A DNA stretch of 47,699 nt from Phycisphaeraceae bacterium (GCA_029260715.1 JAJDCS010000035.1:1-47699), one strand, 5' to 3'. Counted from the stretch's first letter, positions 1 to 9,407 are shown. Notes: generated by a model from the sequence alone, not told the origin. Program-made: numbers and translations.

Positions 1-28
1 CATTATAATCATGACCGTCCACACAGTG

Positions 29-205
29 CCTTGGGCAACCTGGCCCCCAAGGAATTCGCTGCTTCATCCGGCCAGGCTAGCCTGGCCGGATGAAGCCCAA
101 AGCCTCAACCTCCAAATGGCTCAGCTTAGGGGACAAGCGCATGAAATGCGGCTCCGCCATGATAACTGGCACCGAATAGGGGGGCGGATAATCACGCCAG
201 TTGCC
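29..205. repeat. partial or rearranged copy of the MITE-like element
   Basis: The right half (about 136-205) matches the right half of the complete element at 1509-1634: the same AATGCGGCTCCGCCATGA core, then ACCGAATAGG, then an end resembling ATAATCACGCCAGTTGCC. The left half is different and instead carries a 36-bp perfect palindrome at 61-96. The left end (CTTGGGCAACCTGGC, from about 30) is roughly inverted to the right end. The full extent is uncertain because the left half has no second copy in the window. Confidence 0.55.
61..96. repeat. 36-bp perfect palindrome
   Basis: The first 18 bases (GCTTCATCCGGCCAGGCT) are followed at once by their exact reverse complement, with no loop. It lies inside the MITE-like copy at 29-205. 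No U-tract follows on either strand, so a simple terminator is not supported. Confidence 0.85.
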
Positions 206-536
206 TAGCCGACACACACCGCCCCTGGCGTCGAGCGTGGGCGAGACGTGGGCCGGTGGCTGGGTGAAACCGGGCCAGTTGGGAGTAGGCCCTCAGGGGG
301 GATTCGCACCGGTTGGCCTGAATCCTTAGGGGGTTGTTTTATATTGGGGGTGTGGGATAATAAATCTTCCAAGGGATGGTTGGTTCTGAAGCGTGTATGG
401 CTTAGCCCCAAGCATCCGTCGTCGGCCGTGTGGCTGGCGGTTTTTTTAGCGGCCGTTAAAAGCCGCTTGTCCGAGCGCCCGAGAAGCCCCTAACCAACAG
501 CCTATCGCGTGTCTCACAGTTTTAGGAGCTATCGTT
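206..536. other. intergenic leader of the RRM gene
   Basis: No convincing gene is seen here; short frames lack family features and ribosome sites. The stretch holds a possible promoter (334-361) and then about 170 bases of leader before the RRM start. In the leader, a run of seven T at 441-447 follows a GC-rich inverted segment (about 423-440), and a hairpin AGCGGC/GCCGCT follows at about 448-467. This resembles an attenuator or structured cold-shock leader, but that is an inference. Confidence 0.4.
334..361 (+). promoter_or_regulatory. possible sigma70-type promoter for the RRM gene
   Basis: TTGTTT at 334-339 and GATAAT at 356-361 are separated by 16 bases. If used, the transcript has an unusually long leader of about 170 bases before the RRM gene. 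Prediction from sequence only. Confidence 0.4.
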
Positions 537-881
<345 letters not shown>

Positions 882-948
882 TTGACGCATTGGGGTTGGG
901 CGCTTGTTAAAGGCGTTCGGCTCCGACTAAAAATTTAGATCAATGATT

Positions 949-985
949 CACCCCCGCAGCCTCATAGGCGGCGGGGGTGTTTTGT
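949..985 (+). terminator. rho-independent terminator after the RRM gene
   Basis: A stem of CACCCCCGC-A-GCC pairs with GGC-G-GCGGGGGTG around a TCATA loop and is followed by TTTTGTTGTT. Confidence 0.8.
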
Positions 986-987
986 TG

Positions 988-998
988 TTGGGTATAAT
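988..998 (+). promoter_or_regulatory. possible -10 element for the small membrane protein
   Basis: A perfect TATAAT (993-998) preceded by TGGG lies about 100 bases before the next gene. No good -35 box is present at the right distance. Confidence 0.35.
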
Positions 999-1096
999 AC
1001 TGATAGTAAGACAAAAACTTACGCGCGGCGGCAGGCGTTGCTAGCCACATTTCGTGCCACCCGCTGCGGGTGCGTTAACCAGAGAGGAAAGAAGCG

Positions 1097-1339
1097 ATGA
1101 GCATCGAAGGCCTTCAAGAGTTTCTATTTTGGTGCATGTTGATCAATTTTGGGGTCTATGTATTCAGTGTCATCGCGGTATTGGTCTTTCGTGGCGCCAT
1201 GTGCAACATGCACAGCAAGATGTTTGGGCTAGATGAAGCAGCCGTTAAGAAGGCTATATACGCCTATCTAGCTAACTACAAGCTGCTGATCATTGTCTTC
1301 AACTTGGTGCCCTGGCTGGCGACCCTGATAATCAAGTAA
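1097..1339 (+). CDS. small two-helix membrane protein, DUF6868-like
   Basis: The 80-residue protein has two hydrophobic segments, about residues 9-31 and 61-79, joined by a polar stretch that includes CNMHSKMFGLDE. This is the size and pattern of the DUF6868 family of small bacterial inner-membrane proteins, for which no function is known. AGAGGAAAG lies just upstream of the ATG and supports the start. It stands alone between the RRM terminator and a repeat-rich gap. The family name comes from memory of the pattern; the two-helix topology is visible directly. Confidence 0.75.
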   Translation: MSIEGLQEFLFWCMLINFGVYVFSVIAVLVFRGAMCNMHSKMFGLDEAAVKKAIYAYLANYKLLIIVFNLVPWLATLIIK

Positions 1340-1684
1340 GTGGTTGGCCTAGAGCGGCGGAGGACGCCGCGACCACCAATCGTGGGGAAGGTCAGGTCAT
1401 TCAACACCTTGCCGCTCGGGACAAGGTGAGGCACCCGACGGTGTGGCGTCCGTCACCCTCGGTGTTCCTCTGGATTTTTTTCGGGGGTCCCCCCGCGGAG
1501 CCGGGGGCTAGAGCAAATAGCGTCATTAATCGCCATTCGCCGGGTGGCACGGCTTGCTTGCAAGCCGTGGAATGCGGCTCCGCCATGACAACTGTTACCG
1601 AATAGGATGGCAGATAATGACGTCAGTTGCTCTAAGGGAGGTGTCTATTTGTGCGCACAGGGGCGGGGGTTTGTCTTTTTATAG
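1340..1684. other. intergenic region holding a MITE
   Basis: No gene is seen. The stretch has a CACCTTG/CAAGGTG inverted repeat at about 1406-1429, GC-rich palindromic runs at about 1483-1507 (possible 3' structure of the preceding gene), and a complete MITE-like element at 1509-1634. Confidence 0.6.
1509..1634. repeat. complete MITE-like element with terminal inverted repeats
   Basis: The left end reads TAGAGCAAATAGCGTCATTA. The reverse complement of the right end reads TAGAGCAACTGACGTCATTA, matching at 17 of 20 positions. Near the centre is a perfect hairpin with arms CACGGCTTGC/GCAAGCCGTG and a TT loop (1548-1569), preceded by GGGTGG. There is no coding capacity. The ends start and finish with TA, as expected for elements that duplicate a TA target (IS630/Tc1-mariner class). 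Related copies lie at 29-205, 12282-12405, 44597-44721 and, diverged, at about 39966-40085. Confidence 0.8.
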
Positions 1685-2539
1685 ATGGATGAGATTGATC
1701 GGCGGTTGTTGGTGGCGTGGGCGCGGCGGCGTAGTGAGGGGGGCGGGGCGCGTGTAGGGAAGCTCAAAACGTATGAGCGGGGGTTGCGGTCTTTGAGCTT
1801 GGTGTTGCGTGCGGACGATAAGCGGATCGACGGGTTAGGCGAGGGTGTGGTGGGGTTTGGGGGTTGGATGGAGGGTGTGGAGGGTGTGCAACAGGGTGTG
1901 TGGGAGGTGCGGGTGGATCGTGGGGTGGTGGGGCGTTTGTGCGGGCCTGTTCGGATCGATTGGCCTGGTGTGGGCGTGGCGGAGGCGGCGGGTTTGTTTG
2001 GTGTGAACGCGACGACGGTTCGTCGTTGGGCGAAGGCGGGGCGGGTGGTGATGGAGCGGGAAGAGAACCGTGCGGATCGTAAGCGGTCGGGGTGGCGGGT
2101 GTGGACGCGGGGCGGTGTGGACGTTGGTGGTGCGGTGTGGCGTGGGGATTGGTGGGGTGACGCGGGGGCGGGGCTTGAGCGGTTGGTCGGGGAAGGTTTT
2201 GAGCAACGACTGCTTCGGACGCACCGGTGCATTGGTTCGCGGTCGGTGGTTTGGCGGTGGTTGTGCGAGGGTTGCGGCGGCTGGGTGGCGAAGGTCTACA
2301 GGCCTAGGCGGGTGCTCACGGTTGGGGCGTGGCTGGGCGAGGCGGCGGCGGGTGAGCGGTGGACCGGGGGTGGTTTTCAGTGTCGGGCGTGCGCGGGTTT
2401 GGTGTATGAATCGAGCGAGCGTGGGAGTCGGCCTGGCAAAGGGCGGCGGGTGGATGTGTGGGACCGGTTTGTGAAGCGTGTGTCGGGGGGCGTGCTGGGT
2501 GGCGGGGACGTGGAGCGCCGCGGAGGGGGCGCGTGTTAA
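1685..2539 (+). CDS. hypothetical HTH and zinc-ribbon protein
   Basis: The 284-residue protein is not a family I recognise. Around residues 97-120 the segment VAEAAGLFGVNATTVRRWAK has the pattern of a helix-turn-helix of the MerR/excisionase type. Near residues 196-200 and 232-235 two CxxC pairs (CEGC, CRAC) are spaced like a zinc ribbon. This suggests a DNA-binding protein. Codon use is extremely G-biased, even for this genome. No clear ribosome site precedes the ATG, and a TAG lies directly in front of it. It begins 50 bases after a MITE and is followed by another Cys-rich stretch in a different frame (about 2530-2610), so a frameshifted C-terminus is possible. Confidence 0.6.
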   Translation: MDEIDRRLLVAWARRRSEGGGARVGKLKTYERGLRSLSLVLRADDKRIDGLGEGVVGFGGWMEGVEGVQQGVWEVRVDRGVVGRLCGPVRIDWPGVGVAEAAGLFGVNATTVRRWAKAGRVVMEREENRADRKRSGWRVWTRGGVDVGGAVWRGDWWGDAGAGLERLVGEGFEQRLLRTHRCIGSRSVVWRWLCEGCGGWVAKVYRPRRVLTVGAWLGEAAAGERWTGGGFQCRACAGLVYESSERGSRPGKGRRVDVWDRFVKRVSGGVLGGGDVERRGGGAC

Positions 2540-2669
2540 CGTTCCGAGAGTGTTGCAGGCGTTGTAAGCCGAGTGAGGCGTGCGGTGCGACGCGAGGACG
2601 GTGTCGCCCTTTGTTGCAAGTTAATGAATGCCACGGATCGATTATGCGTGTAGAATCTTATGAAGTCGT

Positions 2670-4133
2670 ATGGACTTCAAAAGTTATCAGCCTGATGCCT
2701 TTTACGATGAGTTGTTCCAGGGGCCGGGTCAACCCCGGGCGGGTGCGGGGCTGCTGGTTGATCGGATCGAGGCGTTGCCCGATGGTGAGCTGACGCGCCG
2801 TCAGCAAGCGGCGGAAGCGGCGTTGATGAATCTTGGGATCACGTTCGCGGTTTACGGCGATCAGCAGGGGACGGAGAAAATCTTCCCGTTCGACATCATC
2901 CCAAGGATCGTTGAGCCCCACGACTGGCGGCAGATCGAAAGCGGGCTCAAGCAGCGTATCCAAGCGCTGAACCTCTTTCTCGATGATGTCTACCACGACC
3001 AGAAAATCCTACGCGATAAGGTGATCCCCGAAGAGGTGATCCGTTCGGCGAGCAGCTTCCGCAAGCAATGCGTGGGGCTTAAGCCGCCGAAAGGGGTCTG
3101 GTGTCACATCACGGGGACCGACCTGGTTCGCGATAATGACGGTCAGTTTTACGTGCTTGAGGACAACCTGCGTTGCCCGTCGGGGGTGAGCTATGTGCTT
3201 GAGAACCGCCAACTGATGAAGCGGACTTTCCCGCAGGTGTTTGAGGCGTCGCGCGTGCGTCCGGTGGACGACTACGCGAGCCGCCTGGGGCAGACGCTTG
3301 GGCACCTGGCGCCGAAGAACCTTAGCGACCCCACGGTGGTGGTGCTTACGCCGGGGGTTTACAACTCGGCTTATTTTGAGCATTCGTTTTTGGCCCAGCA
3401 GATGGGTGTGGAGCTGGTCGAGGGCAGGGACCTGGTTGTTTCAGACGGGTTTGTGATGATGCGTACGACGCGGGGGCTTGCGCGTGTGGACGTGATCTAC
3501 CGGCGTATCGACGACGACTTCATCGACCCGCTGGCGTTTCGTGACGACTCCGTGCTGGGCGTTCCGGGTCTGATGGAGGTGTACCGGGCGGGTCGCGTCG
3601 CGTTAGCCAACGCCCCGGGAACGGGCGTGGCGGATGATAAGGTGGTGTACGCTTACGTCCCGGACATGATCAAGTATTACCTGAACGAGGATGCGATCCT
3701 GCCCAACGTGCCGACGTACCTTTGCTGGCGAGACAAGGACCGTGCGCACGTGTTGGGGCACCTCAATGAACTGGTGGTCAAGGCGGCTAACGAATCCGGC
3801 GGGTATGGGATGCTGATCGGTCCCGCGGCGTCGAAACAAGAGCAAGACGCTTTTGCCGAGAAGATCCAGGCGTCGCCGCGGAACTACATTGCCCAGCCGG
3901 TGGTGTCGCTGTCGCGCGCGCCGGTGATTGTAGGCGATCATTTTGAAGGCAGGCACGTGGACCTACGGCCTTATATTTTGTACGGGGAGGATATCTACGT
4001 TGTGCCGGGCGGCCTGACGCGCGTGGCGTTGCGCAAGGGGTCGCTGGTGGTTAATTCGTCGCAGGGCGGTGGCAGCAAGGACACCTGGGTGATCGACGAC
4101 GCCCCCGGCGCGGCGGGGACGCGGCAGCAGTAA
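2670..4133 (+). CDS. circularly permuted type 2 ATP-grasp protein
   Basis: The 487-residue protein has the full length and hallmarks of the DUF404/DUF407 circularly permuted ATP-grasp family, including GIIFAVYG-like [17 protein letters not shown], the ED-N-R-PSG-SY segment (about residues 168-180), [13 protein letters not shown] and HVDLRPY. These enzymes are predicted to form peptide bonds in the cytoplasm using ATP; substrates are unknown. It is followed after 12 bases by an alpha-E gene, its usual partner, so the two are an operon. The usual transglutaminase and proteasome-like partners are absent here. The start codon has only a weak ribosome site. Confidence 0.93.
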   Translation: MDFKSYQPDAFYDELFQGPGQPRAGAGLLVDRIEALPDGELTRRQQAAEAALMNLGITFAVYGDQQGTEKIFPFDIIPRIVEPHDWRQIESGLKQRIQALNLFLDDVYHDQKILRDKVIPEEVIRSASSFRKQCVGLKPPKGVWCHITGTDLVRDNDGQFYVLEDNLRCPSGVSYVLENRQLMKRTFPQVFEASRVRPVDDYASRLGQTLGHLAPKNLSDPTVVVLTPGVYNSAYFEHSFLAQQMGVELVEGRDLVVSDGFVMMRTTRGLARVDVIYRRIDDDFIDPLAFRDDSVLGVPGLMEVYRAGRVALANAPGTGVADDKVVYAYVPDMIKYYLNEDAILPNVPTYLCWRDKDRAHVLGHLNELVVKAANESGGYGMLIGPAASKQEQDAFAEKIQASPRNYIAQPVVSLSRAPVIVGDHFEGRHVDLRPYILYGEDIYVVPGGLTRVALRKGSLVVNSSQGGGSKDTWVIDDAPGAAGTRQQ

Positions 4134-4145
4134 AGAAAGAAGGGC

Positions 4146-5102
4146 ATGCTTAGCAGGGTCGCGAATTCGATTTACTGGATGAACCGCTACATCGAGCGGG
4201 CTGAGAACATCGCCCGTTTTGTGGACGTGGTGCGGCATTTGGTTTTGGACCTGCCGGATCAGGTCAGCAACCAGTGGGAATCGCTGGTCGAGGCGACGGG
4301 CGACAGCGAGGCTTTTAAAAAACGGCACGGCGAGGCGACCGAAGCGAGCGTGATCCAGTTCTTGACGTTCGACCGGGAAAACCCCAATTCGATCTGCTCG
4401 TGCTTGTGGTCGGCGAGAGAGAACGCACGGTCGGTGCGTGAGGTGATTTCATCGGAGATGTGGGAGCAGGTCAACCGCTCGTATTTGATGGTTAAGAGTC
4501 CTCAGGCGTGCGACCGTGTCGACGACGAGCCGTCCGAGTTTTTCAGTCACTTCAAAAAGGCGTGCCACCTGTTTGTCGGGATCACCGACGCGACGATGAC
4601 ACACGGCGAAGGCTGGCACTTCGGGCGGGTGGGCAGGTTGATCGAGCGGGCGGACAAGACCTCTCGCATGATCGACGTGAAGTACTTCGTGCTGCTGCCG
4701 CGGATTGATTACGTGGGTTCGCCTTACGACAGCCTGCAGTGGGCGGCGTTGCTCAAGTCGCTGAGCGCTTTCGAGATGTACCGCAAGCAGTTCCACCACA
4801 TCTCCCCGAAACACGTCGCGGAGTTTTTGATCCTCGACCGGCAGTTCCCCAGGTCGATGCGGTACTGCCTGATCAAGGCGGAGGAGTCGCTGCACGTCAT
4901 CACGGGGTCGCCCCCGACTACGTTCAGCAACCACGCCGAGCGGTGCGTGGGGCGGCTGCGCGCGGAGCTGGATTACGCGGACATACAAGAGACCCTCGAC
5001 GCGGGTTTGCACGAATACCTCGATGAGTTTCAGATCAAACTCAACGGCTTCGGCGACGCGGTGTATGAGACCTTTTTCGCCTTGTTGCCGGTCCCGGCCT
5101 AG
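4146..5102 (+). CDS. alpha-E domain protein
   Basis: The 318-residue protein starts with MLSRVANSIYWMNRYIERAE, the signature of the alpha-E (DUF403) family, and is predicted all-helical. Family members nearly always accompany circularly permuted ATP-grasp genes and are thought to act with them in making or attaching a peptide. It lies 12 bases after the ATP-grasp stop and has AGAAGGG before its ATG. Its tail overlaps by four bases the tail of the convergent metallopeptidase gene. Length and motifs are normal for the family; no biochemical role is established. Confidence 0.93.
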   Translation: MLSRVANSIYWMNRYIERAENIARFVDVVRHLVLDLPDQVSNQWESLVEATGDSEAFKKRHGEATEASVIQFLTFDRENPNSICSCLWSARENARSVREVISSEMWEQVNRSYLMVKSPQACDRVDDEPSEFFSHFKKACHLFVGITDATMTHGEGWHFGRVGRLIERADKTSRMIDVKYFVLLPRIDYVGSPYDSLQWAALLKSLSAFEMYRKQFHHISPKHVAEFLILDRQFPRSMRYCLIKAEESLHVITGSPPTTFSNHAERCVGRLRAELDYADIQETLDAGLHEYLDEFQIKLNGFGDAVYETFFALLPVPA

Positions 5103-6184
5103 TTGATGCTCGAGCTAGTCGACCCCGGCACATGGACGTTGCGGACGAGTTGGTGGATATACCTCAGTTTTTTGATTACCGACGCGACGAGTGGTCTTGT
5201 CATGAGGTCTTTGAGTCCCATTGTGCGGTTCATTTCATTCATCGCCATGCCGAGTCGCTTATAGGCGGCGACCATCTCATCAAAATTCACATACACCCCG
5301 GGCCCGCCAAGGCCTAGATGGAACGCGGTGTCGAGCGCGGCGACCATTTCCAGATAGGCGGTGAAGGTTTCGGCGAAGTCTTCCCAGGGGTGCATCGACG
5401 CGTAGGCGCTGGTGTACCGCGTGCCCCAGTCATTCGGGGGGCCTTGCTGGTAGTGCCGCCGCATCGCATCGGCGTAGGGCGGGTTATTGTGGTCACCAAA
5501 AACGGCTTTGAAGGCTTCTTCTCGCTTTCCTTTGATGAGCAGGTCCCAGTAATAATGAGACATTTCGTGTCGGAAGTGGCCGATCAACGAACGGTGCTGC
5601 TCACCGAAATGGACGCGCAGTCGCTCGCGTTCAACGGAGTCGGCCTCCTGGATGTTGATCGTGATTTTCCCGTTGAGGTGTCCGGTCATGACCGTCTCAT
5701 ACTCGCCGAAGTCTCCCATGGGCTGTGGGTTTTCTAAAGACGAAAAGTCTTCCTTAAACTCAAAGGAAAGCGGCGGCACAAAGCCGTCCGATGCCTTGCC
5801 GTGTGGCAGCCCTAACAAATCAAGGTGGTAAAAGACCCTGCGCTTGGCGGCCTCGATCCGACGCCACTTCTCGCGGTTGTCGTCGTTGGTCAGGTTGGGG
5901 ATGACCGTGTTGTACCGGCAGCAGCTACAGAATATTTCCGTGGGCTGACCGCTTGGCGGCAAAGCGATGCACCGGTTGCACACCTGCTCGATTTGATAAT
6001 TGTGACACTTCGTCAAGCCAGCGCCGCACGCCGGGTTGCTGCAGCGGTACCCGCTTTCGGCGTTGCCCTGAAGGTCAACCAGCATGCGACACACCGGGCA
6101 AAACCCGGCATCGCTTCCGCAGGTTACGCATTGGGTGTTGTCGAAGAAGAGTATCTCACCACACGAACAATGAAATGTACGCAT
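5099..6184 (-). CDS. zinc-ribbon metallopeptidase, Peptidase_Mx type
   Basis: The 361-residue protein opens with a zinc-ribbon region: cysteine pairs CSC, CVTC, CPVC and CSNPAC in the first 60 residues, then CNRC and CSCC. The second half holds HEMSHYYW, an HxxxH zinc-protease motif, and further on HPWEDFAETFTAYL, which supplies the third acidic ligand. This is the pattern of the putative zinc-binding peptidase family (Peptidase_Mx). It is transcribed towards the alpha-E gene and overlaps it by four bases. Such peptidases occur beside ATP-grasp/alpha-E genes in other bacteria (from memory), so a shared pathway is plausible. Substrate unknown; no signal peptide is seen. Confidence 0.85.
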   Translation of the reverse strand: MRTFHCSCGEILFFDNTQCVTCGSDAGFCPVCRMLVDLQGNAESGYRCSNPACGAGLTKCHNYQIEQVCNRCIALPPSGQPTEIFCSCCRYNTVIPNLTNDDNREKWRRIEAAKRRVFYHLDLLGLPHGKASDGFVPPLSFEFKEDFSSLENPQPMGDFGEYETVMTGHLNGKITINIQEADSVERERLRVHFGEQHRSLIGHFRHEMSHYYWDLLIKGKREEAFKAVFGDHNNPPYADAMRRHYQQGPPNDWGTRYTSAYASMHPWEDFAETFTAYLEMVAALDTAFHLGLGGPGVYVNFDEMVAAYKRLGMAMNEMNRTMGLKDLMTRPLVASVIKKLRYIHQLVRNVHVPGSTSSSIN

Positions 6185-6554
6185 AAACGCCTCAGCCTAA
6201 CCGTGACCCGCCGCCCAGCTTCTGGGCCCGCCGCCACACACAACACTATCTTACGCGACCTAACCCATCACGGCTTGACGCACTGTCGCTATCGGGTCGG
6301 CCTGGGGTTGCGCTTTAGCAGAGAGTCTTGAAGCGGTTAGGTGGGGCTATGGTACTGGTTTTAGGTGGTTGCGGGGGGCGGCACGGCCAACTTGGTTTGG
6401 TCGCTGGGGGTGGCGCCTGGCTGGTACGTTGATCGTTTGCAGATCGCACTGGCGGCGAGCCGCCAGCGGCACCCCGGTGCGAAAGTGGTGGGCGGGGTGC
6501 CCCCCCGTGCGAAACTGGGGTTTGGGGGCGACCTTCCCCACGCTTGGTGGGGGG
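6185..6554. other. intergenic region with REP-like hairpin downstream of atpA
   Basis: No gene is seen between the peptidase start and the atpA stop. On the minus strand the stretch after atpA has a repeated TTTCGCAC-GGGG pattern (about 6478-6510). It also has a hairpin with arms CTGGCGGC/GCCGCCAG (6450-6467) behind a GGTGCC head, which resembles the palindromes at 47002-47024. No U-tract terminator was found. Confidence 0.55.
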
Positions 6555-8120
6555 TTATGTCGTGGCGGCGGTTTCAGGTTTCCAGGTGCTCTTGAACTCG
6601 CGCATGGCTTGTAGCATTTTGTCGCGTAGTTCGTCACTGAGGGCTTGCTTTTCGACGAGTTCGTCGCGCATGGCTTTGGCGGCGCCGCCGAAGTAGTCGA
6701 CGAGCTTCTTGGAAAACGCGTCGACGTCTTTAAGCGGGACGTCGTCGAGGATGCCGCGTGTGCCTGCGAGGATCTGGACGACCTGGTCGATCGCGTCCAT
6801 GGGGGCGTACTGGGGCTGCTTGAGCAGTTCCACCATGCGTGCGCCGCGGTCGAGCTGGCGCTGGGTGGCTTTGTCCAACTCAGTGCCCAGTTGTGCGAAC
6901 GCTTCTAGCTCGCGGTATGCGGCCAAGTCCAGGCGCAGTGACCCTGCGACTTGTTTCATGGCTTTGATCTGCGCGTTGCCGCCGACACGCGAAACGCTGA
7001 TGCCCACGTTGATGGCCGGGCGGACGCCCGCGAAAAACAGCTCCGGCTCAAGATATATCTGCCCGTCGGTGATCGAGATGACGTTCGTGGGGATGTACGC
7101 GGAGACGTCGCCCTCTTGGGTTTCGATGATGGGTAGCGCGGTGAGCGAGCCGCCGCCGTTGTCGTCGCTGAGCTTGGTGGCGCGCTCGAGCAGTCGGCTG
7201 TGCAGGTAGAACACGTCGCCGGGGTAGGCTTCGCGCCCGGGCGGGCGACGCAGCAGCAGCGAAAGCTGGCGGTACGAGGCGGCTTGTTTGGATAAGTCGT
7301 CGTACACGCACAGGACGTGCTTGCCCTTCCACATGAAGTATTCGCCCATGGCGCAGCCGGAGTAGGGGGCGATGTACTGCATGGGCGCGGGGTCGGCGGC
7401 GGAGGCGACGATGACGGTGGTGTAGTCCATGGCCCCGTGCTCGGTGAGGATCTGCACAACGGAAGCGACGCTGGACTCCTTGGCGCCGACGGCGACGTAG
7501 ATGCAATAAACGGGGTCGTCGGTCTTGTGGGTGTCGCGTTGGTTGATGATGGCGTCGATGACGACGGCGGTCTTGCCGGTCTTGCGGTCGCCGATGATCA
7601 ACTCGCGCTGCCCCCGGCCGATGGGGATCATCGAGTCGATAGCCTTGATGCCGGTTTGGAGGGGCTGCTTGACGGGCTGGCGCTCGGCGATGCCGGGAGC
7701 GATGATGTCAACTTTTCGTGTTTCGGCCGCCTGGATCGGGCCTTTGCCGTCAACCGGCTCGCCCAACGCGTTGATCACGCGGCCAAGCATCGCTTCGCCA
7801 ACCGGGACGGACAGCAGTTGGCCCGTGGAACGGACGGTCATGCCCTCTTTGATGCGTAGGTAGTCGCCGAAGATGACGGCGCCGACGACGTCGTTTTCAA
7901 GGTTGAACACCTGCCCGCGCACGGGGGCTTGATCGCCGTCAGTGTCGTCGGTTTGAAACTCGAGCATCTCGCCGGCCATCGCGTCGGACAGGCCGTAGAT
8001 ACGCGCGATGCCGTCGCCAACCTCGATGACCTGGCCCACTTGTGACACGTCCAGGCGGGTGGCGTATCGCTGTACTTCTTGCTTGATGACGCTGGTGATT
8101 TCGTCGGTGTTGATCTTCAT
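6555..8120 (-). CDS. atpA: F1F0 ATP synthase subunit alpha
   Basis: The 521-residue protein is the alpha subunit of the F1 head, the non-catalytic nucleotide-binding partner of beta. The P-loop GDRKTGKTA is at residues 177-185, followed by the conserved [13 protein letters not shown] and [21 protein letters not shown] regions. An insert of about nine acidic residues (DDTDGDQ, near 58-64) sits in the N-terminal barrel compared with E. coli. It is the last gene of this ATPase operon; no gamma, beta or epsilon gene follows, which is unusual. The ATG is preceded by AAGG. Confidence 0.98.
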   Translation of the reverse strand: MKINTDEITSVIKQEVQRYATRLDVSQVGQVIEVGDGIARIYGLSDAMAGEMLEFQTDDTDGDQAPVRGQVFNLENDVVGAVIFGDYLRIKEGMTVRSTGQLLSVPVGEAMLGRVINALGEPVDGKGPIQAAETRKVDIIAPGIAERQPVKQPLQTGIKAIDSMIPIGRGQRELIIGDRKTGKTAVVIDAIINQRDTHKTDDPVYCIYVAVGAKESSVASVVQILTEHGAMDYTTVIVASAADPAPMQYIAPYSGCAMGEYFMWKGKHVLCVYDDLSKQAASYRQLSLLLRRPPGREAYPGDVFYLHSRLLERATKLSDDNGGGSLTALPIIETQEGDVSAYIPTNVISITDGQIYLEPELFFAGVRPAINVGISVSRVGGNAQIKAMKQVAGSLRLDLAAYRELEAFAQLGTELDKATQRQLDRGARMVELLKQPQYAPMDAIDQVVQILAGTRGILDDVPLKDVDAFSKKLVDYFGGAAKAMRDELVEKQALSDELRDKMLQAMREFKSTWKPETAATT

Positions 8121-8177
8121 CGTGGCAGCCTTGCGGTGTTGAATGGTTGGTGTTGTTTGGTCGTGTTTTGCTTTACG

Positions 8178-8780
8178 TTATTCGTGGATGAGGCTTTCGA
8201 ATTTAGTTCTGGCGTTTTCGTGGCCGGCTTCGGCTAGCGCGTGGCGGATCAGGCGTAGCTGCGTCGCGACGGAGCCGTCGATAAGCCGGTCACCCACGCG
8301 GACTTTTAGCCCGCCGATGAGGTTGGGGTCGACGTGCTGGCGGAGAACGACGTTGCGGTCGATGGCCTGGCTGATGCGGCCGGCGATCGACTGTGTTTCG
8401 CTGTCCGAGAGCGGGGCGGCGACGTGGACATCGGCTTCGACCACGCCGGATTGCTCGTCGAGCAGTTGCTTGTAGCCGTGGACGATGCCGGGCAGCGAGT
8501 CGAGGCGGTGTTTGTTGTTGACGACGAGCAGGAAGCGGTAGAGCAGGTCGCTGACGCGGCCTTTGAATACTTTTTCCAGGGTAGACGCGCGTTCAGCCAC
8601 GGAGAGCAGACGGTTGGCCAACACGGCGAGTAGCTGCGGCTGCTGGTTGATCAGGTCGCCCAGTTGTTCGAGCTCGTCGGCGATGTCACTGGTTTGTTTC
8701 GCTTGTTGGGCGAGGTCCAGCAGGGCCTGTGCGTAGACGCGTTCGAGCGAGTTGACCGTGTTGTTGGTGTGTTGAGACAC
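8178..8780 (-). CDS. atpH: F1F0 ATP synthase subunit delta
   Basis: The 200-residue protein matches the OSCP/delta family in length, in the N-terminal six-helix region (ERVYAQALLDLAQ) and in the C-terminal GGLKVRVGDRLIDGSVATQL motif. It links the F1 head to the b-subunit stalk. It begins at a GTG with AAAGG about eight bases upstream and lies between atpF and atpA, the standard order. Nothing unusual is visible. Confidence 0.96.
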   Translation of the reverse strand: MSQHTNNTVNSLERVYAQALLDLAQQAKQTSDIADELEQLGDLINQQPQLLAVLANRLLSVAERASTLEKVFKGRVSDLLYRFLLVVNNKHRLDSLPGIVHGYKQLLDEQSGVVEADVHVAAPLSDSETQSIAGRISQAIDRNVVLRQHVDPNLIGGLKVRVGDRLIDGSVATQLRLIRHALAEAGHENARTKFESLIHE

Positions 8781-8837
8781 GTTTGTGGCCTTTGGCGGCG
8801 GGGCGCGTCGCGTCGCGGGTGCGCCCGGCGATGCTTC

Positions 8838-9407
8838 TTAGTTCTTCATAGCGTTGAGTGATTCGTTGATAAGCTGCTGGTGGTCGTCGGGCTTGATCTC
8901 TTTTTTGAGTATCTGCCCCGCCACGGTGGTGGCAAGGTTGGCGGCCTGGGCGTAGATGTCGCTGATGGCGTTCTGCTTGGCGGCGGCGATGTCGGCCTGG
9001 AGGCGCTTGCGGGTCTGGTCGGCGTCGGCCTGGGCTTGGTCTTTGAGTTCGGCGGCAATCTTCTGGGCGTCGGCTTTGCCCTGGTCGATGACGCGCTGGG
9101 CTTCGACTTTGGCTTGGGCGAGCTGCTGCTGGTACTGCTCAAGCGTGGCTTTGGCTTCGCGTGCGGCGGCTTGGGCTTGGCCTAGGTCGTCGGCGATTTT
9201 CTTCTCGCGGTCTTGTAGGCCCTGGAGGATCGGCCCCCAGGCGTACTTATAGAGAATCGCGAAAAGGGCCAGGAAAACGATCACCGCCGCGATCGACTGG
9301 GCGAAGGTGCCGGCGAAGAGCGACTCCTGCGCGGCGTGCGCGTCGTCGACGGCCATGGCGATCCCAGGCGTGACTAGCGTGAGCAAAGCTGACAGTTTCA
9401 GGTTCAT
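8838..9407 (-). CDS. atpF: F1F0 ATP synthase subunit b
   Basis: The ATG at 9407 (189 residues) is preferred over an upstream frame extension because AGAGGA precedes it and the extension is low-quality. The protein has an N-terminal hydrophobic stretch ending in GIAMA, like a signal peptide. The membrane helix of subunit b (about 39-57) follows, ending in the conserved YKYAWGPI, and then a long Ala/Gln-rich coiled coil that forms the peripheral stalk. E. coli b has no such extra N-terminal segment. It lies between atpE and atpH. Confidence 0.95.
   Translation of the reverse strand: MNLKLSALLTLVTPGIAMAVDDAHAAQESLFAGTFAQSIAAVIVFLALFAILYKYAWGPILQGLQDREKKIADDLGQAQAAAREAKATLEQYQQQLAQAKVEAQRVIDQGKADAQKIAAELKDQAQADADQTRKRLQADIAAAKQNAISDIYAQAANLATTVAGQILKKEIKPDDHQQLINESLNAMKN

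Noticed and set aside
205-493. Open frames on both strands in the RRM leader region
   Set aside because: No ribosome site, no family motifs; they overlap a probable promoter and structured leader.
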